This document shows, piece after piece, positions 1 through 5,031 of a stretch of 6,502 nt of DNA. The DNA lies in the NCBI GenBank assembly GCA_030619735.1, contig JAUXAV010000066.1, positions 1 through 6,502 of the forward strand, written 5' to 3'. The position numbers and the translations under genes are program-made. The notes beneath the pieces were generated by a model. The model searched no databases and was not told the origin of the DNA. It worked only from the letters and a program-made list of their open reading frames with translations. Numbering within the stretch: the stretch's first letter is position 1; each line of letters opens with the position of its first letter. The DNA is from Candidatus Aenigmatarchaeota archaeon (lineage in GTDB: Archaea > Aenigmatarchaeota > Aenigmatarchaeia > QMZP01 > JAUXAV01).

Positions 1-494
1 AACGGCCTGCCCTTTACCATAGTGTATATCACGAACAGTGAGGCAATACCCATTAACAGCATTGCAGGCTTCTCAAAAAGGAGCGTTGTTGCCCCTATCT
101 TTACCCAGCCCAGATACGGGATTGCTGCAATGCTCCTGCCATGTATCTGGGAGGGTTCAATCCTTTTCTCAAAGGGCAGCTGGCCTGAATTGGCATCACC
201 CCTTGTCTGGAATGTCCCGTCAGGGTTTTTCGCTATCAGCCTGTGCACCACAGGTATCTGCCTTCCTTCGGGGCTGAAAACTATCACATCCCCTATCTCC
301 AGTTCCTCCATGGGAACCCCCTGGAGTATGAGTATGTCGCCCCTGTTGAAAGTGGGGACCATGCTGCTGGATTCCACTGCGACCATGGGCATGTCGGTTG
401 ATAATGCGAATGCAAGGCCCTGGTTTGCACCAAAGGCTAAAAGGATTCCCAGTATAATGTACCCTGCTGTTCCCAGGGAGTTTCTGAATCTCAT
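1..494 (-). CDS. Signal peptidase I, archaeal/ER (S26B) type, C-terminus cut by window edge
   Basis: This membrane-bound serine protease removes signal peptides from secreted proteins outside the cytoplasmic membrane. The visible 164 residues begin with a hydrophobic anchor (about residues 11-31). The nucleophile box ESSSM follows (41-45, catalytic Ser44), then VVHRL (82-86). There His84 stands where bacterial enzymes have a general-base Lys, which marks the archaeal/eukaryotic type. The third box is TRGDAN (97-102, Asp100). A second hydrophobic segment starts near residue 143. The second acidic residue usually found six or seven residues after the GD of the last box is not at that spacing here; the residues are SGQLPF. 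No stop codon is reached before base 1, so the end is missing. The ATG lies one base after the stop of the upstream DUF99 gene, with GGTGAT just before it, so translation is probably coupled. The family call is secure. Confidence 0.93.
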   Translation of the reverse strand, partial: MRFRNSLGTAGYIILGILLAFGANQGLAFALSTDMPMVAVESSSMVPTFNRGDILILQGVPMEELEIGDVIVFSPEGRQIPVVHRLIAKNPDGTFQTRGDANSGQLPFEKRIEPSQIHGRSIAAIPYLGWVKIGATTLLFEKPAMLLMGIASLFVIYTMVKGRP

Positions 495-500
495 ATCACC
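495..500 (-). promoter_or_regulatory. Shine-Dalgarno site GGTGAT spanning the DUF99 stop
   Basis: On the minus strand GGTGAT reads directly into the ATG of the signal peptidase gene and contains the TGA stop of the DUF99 gene. It matches the archaeal 16S 3' end, but the spacing to ATG is almost nil. It may therefore act mainly in stop-start re-initiation. A second purine-rich tract, GAAGGGAA, lies about 15 bases upstream of the ATG. Confidence 0.45.
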
Positions 501-1083
501 ACTTATTTCCCTTCAGGCCTGAGCCGATTAGGTGCGCAACCCTGAGGGGCTCTGGCACAAGCGACCTGGTGCAGGAAACCCTTATTATCTCCTCGGCTGT
601 TTTCCTGCTGACACCTACTTTTTGGTAATATACCCTTTTATTCTTTTCCTTTATAACCCTGCTCTTTATATTTATTTCCCCAATCGTGCCTGCTTTCTCA
701 ACCAGCTTCCATCTCCTCCTGGAATCCCTGAATCTCTTCAGGGCCTTCTTAATGGATTCCAGGTCCGGCCTGGACCTTATTATGGCAAGGACAGGGAGCC
801 CTGTCTCCTTATGGAGGGCCTCCATATCCACTATATTGAAGCCCCCGAAGGTTATGCCGTTGAGCATTATCACCCTGAGCTGGTCATGGTGGCCGCTCTT
901 CTTGACCGCCCCTGCGATTTTTTCTGTTGCATCATGCCCGTCTATATTGATTTTTGCGGTCAGTATGCCGTCAACCCATTCCCCGCCACGGCACACCACA
1001 CCTATCAGGAGGGTTTTCCTGTTCCTGAAGGTGAAGGGGGCATCATCCCATCCTATTATCCTGATTTCCCTTTTCACCCTCAT
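496..1083 (-). CDS. DUF99/UPF0215 family protein (family also named endonuclease dU)
   Basis: This 195-residue protein shows the archaeal DUF99 (PF01949) pattern throughout. GWDDAPF (11-17) carries the conserved paired Asp (13-14). It is followed by IGVVCRGG (27-34), DGHDAT (48-53), LNGITFGGFN (74-83), TGLPVLAI (94-101) and the C-terminal PEPLRVAHLI (177-186). The length is normal for the family. From memory the family is described as a deoxyuridine-specific endonuclease (endonuclease dU) and is related to endonuclease V, which would put it in repair of deaminated DNA. I cannot confirm that activity from sequence. The ATG at 1083 is the first in this frame after an in-frame TGA about 20 bases upstream. 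No strong Shine-Dalgarno precedes it. TATA-like boxes lie further upstream, implying a leader of roughly 20-35 bases. It is followed after one base by signal peptidase I, a partner with no obvious functional link. Confidence 0.9.
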   Translation of the reverse strand: MRVKREIRIIGWDDAPFTFRNRKTLLIGVVCRGGEWVDGILTAKINIDGHDATEKIAGAVKKSGHHDQLRVIMLNGITFGGFNIVDMEALHKETGLPVLAIIRSRPDLESIKKALKRFRDSRRRWKLVEKAGTIGEINIKSRVIKEKNKRVYYQKVGVSRKTAEEIIRVSCTRSLVPEPLRVAHLIGSGLKGNKW

Positions 1084-1127
1084 AAATACCGCTAGATGTG
1101 TAAATCACTAAGCCCGCAAAACCCACA

Positions 1128-1146
1128 ATTTTAATAGATTTATATA
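1128..1146 (-). promoter_or_regulatory. Probable TATA box(es) for the DUF99 gene
   Basis: Reading the minus strand, TATATAAA (1146-1139) is followed by TATTAAAAT (1136-1128). Either could place a start site about 25 bases downstream, near 1116 or 1106. The DUF99-signal peptidase transcript would then have a short leader of about 23-33 bases. The box lies in the 91-base gap after the 89-residue gene, which supports a separate transcription unit. The choice between the two boxes is open. Confidence 0.45.
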
Positions 1147-1174
1147 TGGAGGATTTAAAAGGTTTATCTTTCAA

Positions 1175-1444
1175 TCAAAACCAGGGCAATTCTTTGCTGG
1201 GACCGTAAATCCTATCATCCTTTACAAAAAATCCTGTAGGTTTATTACCTGCCCACGAAACAATATTTCTCTGCTCATCTAAATAATATTTACCTGCATT
1301 AAAAGGGCCACAAATATATCCATTATTTATCCAAAATTTAAAATCATGTTCAGGGCCTCTAATACAGTCTGAGTTAGTATCTATCCAATAACCTGTATCA
1401 ATGGCTTTATTGGTTTTTTCGACAACTCCATCTTCTTCTGCCAT
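1175..1444 (-). CDS. Unrecognised 89-residue protein with four short beta-type repeats
   Basis: I do not recognise a named family. The protein consists of about four copies of a short motif: two or three aromatic or aliphatic residues, then D/N-rich turns, then I-x-G-P. Copies begin near residue 18 (GYWID...CIRGP), 36 (KFWINNGYICGP), 52 (KYYLDEQRNIVSW, degenerate) and 71 (GFFVKDDRIYGP), a spacing of 16-19. The end is PSKELPWF. There is no signal peptide or membrane segment. The pattern suggests a small all-beta, pseudo-four-fold structure such as the '4-fold beta flower' type; that is inference only. G+C is about 34% by hand count against roughly 50% in neighbouring genes, so a different origin is possible. 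A TATA-like box sits 24-25 bases from the ATG, consistent with a leaderless mRNA. The open frame, repeats and promoter support a real gene. Confidence 0.75.
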   Translation of the reverse strand: MAEEDGVVEKTNKAIDTGYWIDTNSDCIRGPEHDFKFWINNGYICGPFNAGKYYLDEQRNIVSWAGNKPTGFFVKDDRIYGPSKELPWF

Positions 1445-1464
1445 TATACAAGAATGAAAATAAG

Positions 1465-1472
1465 ATTTTTAA
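1465..1472 (-). promoter_or_regulatory. TATA box of the 89-residue gene
   Basis: TTAAAAAT on the minus strand is centred about 24-25 bases before the ATG at 1444. That is the archaeal TATA-to-start distance, so the transcript would begin at or near the ATG. No Shine-Dalgarno sequence is visible, which fits leaderless translation. The box lies between the rpoL stop and this gene, so the gene need not depend on rpoL transcription. Confidence 0.5.
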
Positions 1473-1489
1473 GGTTTTCTGTCAGACAG

Positions 1490-1753
1490 CTATCTCGCCC
1501 TCTTGAAGGCCTTTGAGAAGTTCTGGGTCTGTTTTATTGCCATGTCCGCTGCCCTGGATAAGACCCCCTTGGGATTCTTTGCCTTTATTATTATCTTGGG
1601 CTGGGAGAGCATGGGGTGCTCTATCATGTAGCTTGCCTGCTCTGCCTTTGCGTCCCAGCTGTTCCTTCTCAGGAGATTGAGAAGTGTGTGGCTCTCCCCC
1701 TGGACCTCTATCTTCAGCTTGTTCTTTGTCTTTTCCAGGACTTTCAGCTCCAT
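1490..1753 (-). CDS. rpoL: DNA-directed RNA polymerase subunit L (Rpo11)
   Basis: This is the small alpha-like assembly subunit of archaeal RNA polymerase. It pairs with subunit D (Rpo3) to form the platform on which the large subunits assemble; the eukaryotic counterparts are Rpb11 and AC19. The 87-residue length is typical. The family signature is clear: GESHTLLNLLRR (19-30), then ASYMIEHPMLSQPKI (40-54), where subunit L proteins have a Y-x-x-x-HPL-like box, and a C-terminal amphipathic helix from about residue 64. It starts at an ATG 27-28 bases downstream of a strong TATATAAA, so the mRNA is probably leaderless. It is divergent from the FBP aldolase/phosphatase gene and is followed by the unrelated 89-residue gene. 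The call is firm. Confidence 0.93.
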   Translation of the reverse strand: MELKVLEKTKNKLKIEVQGESHTLLNLLRRNSWDAKAEQASYMIEHPMLSQPKIIIKAKNPKGVLSRAADMAIKQTQNFSKAFKRAR

Positions 1754-1776
1754 AGAGAGATTAATGGGGGATTTTA

Positions 1777-1784
1777 TTTATATA
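1777..1784 (-). promoter_or_regulatory. TATA box of rpoL
   Basis: TATATAAA on the minus strand is centred 27-28 bases from the rpoL ATG at 1753, with the A-rich stretch GCAAACC just upstream as a possible BRE. The distance predicts a leaderless or near-leaderless transcript. There is no Shine-Dalgarno sequence, which agrees. Confidence 0.6.
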
Positions 1785-1842
1785 GGTTTGCCCTTGGGTT
1801 TGGCTTTGGGGTTCCAGCAACCTATATTTTACGTGCATAAAA

Positions 1843-1850
1843 CTTAAATA
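1843..1850 (+). promoter_or_regulatory. TATA box of the FBP aldolase/phosphatase gene
   Basis: CTTAAATA lies about 43 bases before the ATG at 1890. A start site about 25 bases downstream (near 1872) would give a leader of about 18 bases that includes the GGTGA site. A second AT-rich stretch (CTATATTTTA, about 1822-1831) is a weaker alternative and would give a longer leader. The 136-base gap 1754-1889 holds this promoter and the divergent rpoL promoter. I see nothing else in it beyond a G/T-rich stretch at about 1791-1815. Confidence 0.5.
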
Positions 1851-1880
1851 CCTTTGCCCCTAAAATTAAGATAATAATTC

Positions 1881-1885
1881 GGTGA
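1881..1885 (+). promoter_or_regulatory. Ribosome binding site GGTGA
   Basis: GGTGA, complementary to the archaeal 16S 3' end, sits four bases before the ATG at 1890. It supports that start and shows that this gene, unlike rpoL next to it, is probably translated from a leadered mRNA. Confidence 0.6.
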
Positions 1886-1889
1886 ATTT

Positions 1890-2987
1890 ATGAAAGTGAC
1901 GCTTTCTGTTATAAAGGCGGATATAGGGGGATTTGTAGGGCATTCAGGCATGCATCCTGCTTTAATGGACATAGCAAAGGAAATTCTGGAGAAGGAAAAG
2001 GACGGGCTGATTGATTATTATGTGACTCATTGCGGGGACGATTTGGAGCTGATAATGACCCATACGAAGGGCATTGACAACCAGGAGGTTCATGGCATTG
2101 CATGGAAGATTTTTGAGAAGTGCACAGCCAAGGCAAAGGAGCTGAAGCTCTATGGGGCAGGGCAGGACATACTGAAGACCGCCTTTTCAGGGAATTTGAA
2201 GGGGATGGGGCCTGGCACAGCAGAAATAACCATTGAGGAAAGGCCTTCAGAGCCGATAATAATCTTCATGGCAGACAAGACAGAGCCAGGGGCCTGGAAC
2301 CTGCCGCTGTATAAAATATTTGCTGACCCCTTTTCCACAGCAGGGTTAATATTTGATCCCAAACTCCATCCCGGGTTCACCTTTGAGGTGCATGATGTTG
2401 TGGAGCATAAGAGGGTGTTCTTTAAGCTCCCTGAGGATATGTACAATCTGCTGGCCCTGATAGGCCAGCCAGGCAGGTTTGTAATAAAGAGGGTGAAGAG
2501 GAACCTGGATAATGAAACAGTATCCATCAGCTCTACGCAGAGGCTGAGCATGATGGCCGGAAAGTATGTGGGCAAGGATGACCCTGTGATGATTGTCAGG
2601 TGCCAGAGCGGCATGCCGGCAGTTGGGGAGGTCCTGGAGCCGTTTGCATTCCCCTATATGGTTGCCGGCTGGATGAGGGGATGTCATCATGGTCCCTTTA
2701 TGCCAGTGGCCTTTGAGGACGCCCAGTGCACAAGGTTTGACGGCCCGCCCAGGGTAATAGCGGCAGGGTTTCAGCTCAACAACGGCAAATTAGAGGGTCC
2801 TGTGGACATGTTCAAGGGGCCAGCATTTGACTGGACAAGGAACAAGGCGAATGAGATGGCAGATTACATAAGAAGACACGGCCCCTTCGAACCGCACAGG
2901 CTTTCTGAATCTGAGATGGAGTATACCACATTACCAGGTGTTATGAAAAAATTAGAGAATAAGTGGCTTCCGGTTACCCAGGAGTAG
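1890..2987 (+). CDS. Fructose-1,6-bisphosphate aldolase/phosphatase, class V
   Basis: This bifunctional gluconeogenic enzyme condenses glyceraldehyde 3-phosphate and dihydroxyacetone phosphate to fructose 1,6-bisphosphate. It then dephosphorylates that product to fructose 6-phosphate in the same Mg2+-dependent active site. The 365 residues match the family from end to end. Metal ligands are visible as Asp11 and His18, Asp50-Asp51, Gln92, Asp129 and Asp230-Asp231. Lys229 (in YVGKDDP) is the expected Schiff-base lysine, with Tyr226 before it. Tyr345 in EYTTLP matches the C-terminal catalytic tyrosine of the Sulfolobus tokodaii enzyme, so both activities look intact. All offsets against the residue numbers I recall for that enzyme are consistent. 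The start is supported by GGTGA four bases upstream. The last 14 bases overlap the convergent phosphohexomutase gene. Its substrates are the two partners of the isomerase encoded at 4372-5031. Confidence 0.96.
   Translation: MKVTLSVIKADIGGFVGHSGMHPALMDIAKEILEKEKDGLIDYYVTHCGDDLELIMTHTKGIDNQEVHGIAWKIFEKCTAKAKELKLYGAGQDILKTAFSGNLKGMGPGTAEITIEERPSEPIIIFMADKTEPGAWNLPLYKIFADPFSTAGLIFDPKLHPGFTFEVHDVVEHKRVFFKLPEDMYNLLALIGQPGRFVIKRVKRNLDNETVSISSTQRLSMMAGKYVGKDDPVMIVRCQSGMPAVGEVLEPFAFPYMVAGWMRGCHHGPFMPVAFEDAQCTRFDGPPRVIAAGFQLNNGKLEGPVDMFKGPAFDWTRNKANEMADYIRRHGPFEPHRLSESEMEYTTLPGVMKKLENKWLPVTQE
2946..2951 (-). terminator. Possible U6 terminator for the HMGR-TIM-mutase operon
   Basis: About 23 bases past the mutase stop, the minus strand carries a run of six T followed by CAT, inside the 3' coding end of the aldolase/phosphatase gene. 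Archaeal termination commonly uses such U-rich tracts without a hairpin. It is the longest minus-strand T run near the operon end. The evidence is positional only. Confidence 0.35.
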
Positions 2988-4353
2988 AAGTTATCTCATT
3001 CTTTAATTCTTCTGAGAATTTATCCAGAAGCCCCCTCAAATCCCTTTCCGAGGAGGCCTCTGCTGTGAGGCGTATCATGGGGCCTGTGTTTGAGGCCCTA
3101 ATCAGGACCCAGCCCTTTTCCAGGTTCACACGGACCCCGTCCAGGGTGTTCACATCCTGGTATTTCCCTGGAAGCCTCTCCTGGAGGTTTTTAATGACCT
3201 GGAACTTCTTCTGGTCAGGACAGTCAAAGTTCACCCTCTTCTTGGGATATATCGGGACTTCATCCGCTAATTCTGAAAGCCTTTTCCCTGATTTTGAGAG
3301 AATCTCCGCGATTTTGAGGGGGATGAATATGGCATCATCAAAGAAATAGTACTCGGGTATGACCACGTGGCCGCTTGACTCCACCCCCAGCAGGGCATTC
3401 TGGTTCTTTGCCTCCAGAGTCAGGAAGGTATGGCCCACAGGGATTCGGCTTATTTTAGCGCCGAGAGGAGTTAGTATGCTCTCAAATGCCATGGAGCACT
3501 CCAGATTGGCAAGGATTGTTCCAGGACCCTTCTCTGCTAGGATGCCCTTACCAAGTATGATGCCTGTCTGGTCAGGGGTCAGGACCCTGCCTTTCTCATC
3601 CACTATGACTCCCCTGTCCCCGTCGCCGTCAAAGGCGACTCCGAAGTCCGCCTTTTCCTCTACCACTTTTTTGCATAATTCTGTGAGGTTTTCCGGCTGG
3701 GGGTCCATGTCCCTGTTCGGGAACTCCGGGTCAGGGTCACAGAACAGCTCCAGGGTCTCTATTCCCAGTTCCTTGAAGAGCCTTGGGACAGAAAGGCATG
3801 CAGAGGCATTGCCGCAGTCCAGAACGACCCTTGGGGCTTTTTGTCCCTCTCCTGCCCTGAAGTTTTCCTTCATGAAATTCAGGTAGTCCACCATAAGGTT
3901 AACGCATTTTATATTTCCCTGCCCGGCTGGCTTGAGGCCGCCCCTGGCAACAAGCTCCCCGAGTCTCTTGTTTGCTTCTTCCGGGAAGCCCACGCCCTCT
4001 CCTGTATAGAATTTCACCCCGTTCCATTGCTTTGGGAGATGAGAAGCGGTTATATAGGCGGAGACATCAGCCCCGAGCCTCCAGCCGGAAAAGAGGGCAA
4101 GGTTTGCACTGGATTCCCCGATATGGATTATATTAAGGCCTGAACCGAGAAGGCCTGAGATAAAGGATTCCTCAAGGGATTTGCTGGATTTCCTGATGTC
4201 CCTTCCCAGGCAGACCGTATTGCCAAGGTTCTTCTCCTTCATGTAGGCCCCCAGGGCAAGGCCTATCTTCTCCATTACTTCAGGGGTCAGGTCCTCACCT
4301 ACAAGGCCCCTGATGTCATATGCCCTGAAGATATGGCTGTTTATTCCGCTCAT
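2974..4353 (-). CDS. Phosphoglucomutase/phosphomannomutase-type phosphohexomutase
   Basis: This alpha-D-phosphohexomutase interconverts hexose 6-phosphate and hexose 1-phosphate, feeding nucleotide-sugar and glycan synthesis. Counting from the ATG at 4353 (459 residues), FRAYDIRG near the start (9-16) opens domain 1. TASHLP (102-107) holds the phosphoserine Ser104. DGDGDR (242-247) is the metal loop. GVESSGH (323-329) is the sugar-binding loop, and RASNTGPMIR (419-428) is the C-terminal phosphate-binding loop. Two positions differ from the common forms: HLP for HNP in the serine loop, and TGP for TEP in the phosphate loop. Substrate (glucose, mannose or glucosamine phosphate) cannot be told by eye. 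An ATG at 4362 is also open, but the GGA of CTGGAATG touches it. The same GGA is nine bases from 4353, which better fits the family N-terminus. It is the last gene of the operon. Confidence 0.92.
   Translation of the reverse strand: MSGINSHIFRAYDIRGLVGEDLTPEVMEKIGLALGAYMKEKNLGNTVCLGRDIRKSSKSLEESFISGLLGSGLNIIHIGESSANLALFSGWRLGADVSAYITASHLPKQWNGVKFYTGEGVGFPEEANKRLGELVARGGLKPAGQGNIKCVNLMVDYLNFMKENFRAGEGQKAPRVVLDCGNASACLSVPRLFKELGIETLELFCDPDPEFPNRDMDPQPENLTELCKKVVEEKADFGVAFDGDGDRGVIVDEKGRVLTPDQTGIILGKGILAEKGPGTILANLECSMAFESILTPLGAKISRIPVGHTFLTLEAKNQNALLGVESSGHVVIPEYYFFDDAIFIPLKIAEILSKSGKRLSELADEVPIYPKKRVNFDCPDQKKFQVIKNLQERLPGKYQDVNTLDGVRVNLEKGWVLIRASNTGPMIRLTAEASSERDLRGLLDKFSEELKNEITSTPG
2994..3013 (+). 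terminator. Possible U-rich terminator after the aldolase/phosphatase gene
   Basis: A pyrimidine-rich, T-dominated stretch (TCTCATTCTTTAATTCTTCT) starts about seven bases after the plus-strand stop at 2987 and lies inside the convergent mutase coding region. There is no hairpin. Archaeal terminators are often of this loose U-rich form, but the run is interrupted, so confidence is low. Confidence 0.25.
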
Positions 4354-4371
4354 AAGTATCATTCCAGTTTT

Positions 4372-5031
4372 TTACTCAAACCCCTTTACAAGGTCTCCAA
4401 TGGCCTTCTCGGGCTCAGGGGATTTTACAACAGCAGAGGCCACCAGTATGCCCATTGCCCCGAGCTCCAGGGCCTTTTTGATGTCCTGGCAGGAGTTCAC
4501 TCCTGCGCCGCACAGGACCTGTATCTCCGGGTTTATGCCCTTGACCCTTTCCACGGATTCGGATATCACCTCTGGCTTTGCCTCTGAAACAGAAACCGTT
4601 CCGCCGATAAGCTCAGGGGGCTCTATTGCTATATAGTCGGGATTGAGCCTTGCTATCTCCTCTGCGTTCTGTGGGTCTGAGGCGCAGCATACTGTAGTGA
4701 GCCCGGCCTCCCTGGCCCTGGCTATTCTCTTCTCCACCTCCTCCAGGGAAAGCCTTCTCTCTGAATGGTTTATAAGGGTCCCCACCGCGCCGGCCTTTTT
4801 CACTGCCTCAGGGAGAATCCAGCCTGTGTTGGAGCCGTATTCTATGGGGTCTATGTGCTGGGAGAATGTCTTTACTATCTTTGATGTCCTTTCCAAATCC
4901 ATGGGCTGGACAGAAAGGATTACCTCCAGGTCCTCTCTTGAGAATCCCTTTGCTATGTTTGCTAGCTTAATTGCCTCCTCCCCTGTTCCCTGGGGATAGG
5001 TCTTGAGGTTTATCAGGAATATCTTCTTCAT
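4372..5031 (-). CDS. tpiA: Triosephosphate isomerase, archaeal type
   Basis: This cytosolic enzyme interconverts dihydroxyacetone phosphate and glyceraldehyde 3-phosphate. At 219 residues it has the short archaeal length, against about 250 in bacteria. Catalytic residues are in place: Asn8 and Lys10 in NLKTY (8-12), His89 in LINHSE (86-91) and Glu137 in AIEPPELIGGT (135-145). The phosphate-binding GAGVNS (175-180) and GILVASAVV (194-202) form the C-terminal strands of the barrel. In the loop before the catalytic His the sequence is GSNTGWILPEAVK, where the Pyrococcus enzymes as I recall them have GSHTGHVLPEAVK. The ATG overlaps the HMG-CoA reductase stop (ATGA) and has GGAGG seven bases upstream, so translation is coupled. 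It supplies both substrates of the aldolase/phosphatase at 1890-2987 and the dihydroxyacetone phosphate for archaeal glycerol-1-phosphate. Confidence 0.95.
   Translation of the reverse strand: MKKIFLINLKTYPQGTGEEAIKLANIAKGFSREDLEVILSVQPMDLERTSKIVKTFSQHIDPIEYGSNTGWILPEAVKKAGAVGTLINHSERRLSLEEVEKRIARAREAGLTTVCCASDPQNAEEIARLNPDYIAIEPPELIGGTVSVSEAKPEVISESVERVKGINPEIQVLCGAGVNSCQDIKKALELGAMGILVASAVVKSPEPEKAIGDLVKGFE

Noticed and set aside
22..522. Plus-strand frame opposite signal peptidase
   Set aside because: The minus strand carries the signal peptidase catalytic boxes; the plus frame is a shadow without family features.
532..1095. Long plus-strand frame opposite the DUF99 gene
   Set aside because: Its translation matches no family pattern, while the minus strand encodes a full DUF99 protein with all conserved blocks.
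1479..1489. CTGTC-A-GACAG palindrome as an rpoL intrinsic terminator
   Set aside because: The loop would be a single base and the minus-strand sequence after it is AAAACC, not a T run. It is kept only as a possible operator.
1791..1815. G/T-rich stretch in the rpoL-aldolase/phosphatase gap as a possible small RNA or quadruplex
   Set aside because: The G runs are too short and uneven for a quadruplex call, and no stem structure or RNA gene feature is visible.
3359..3886. Plus-strand frames inside the mutase, isomerase and reductase genes
   Set aside because: They lie wholly within well-conserved minus-strand enzymes, have no plausible ribosome sites that I could see, and are rich in Ser/Pro as expected of antisense translation.
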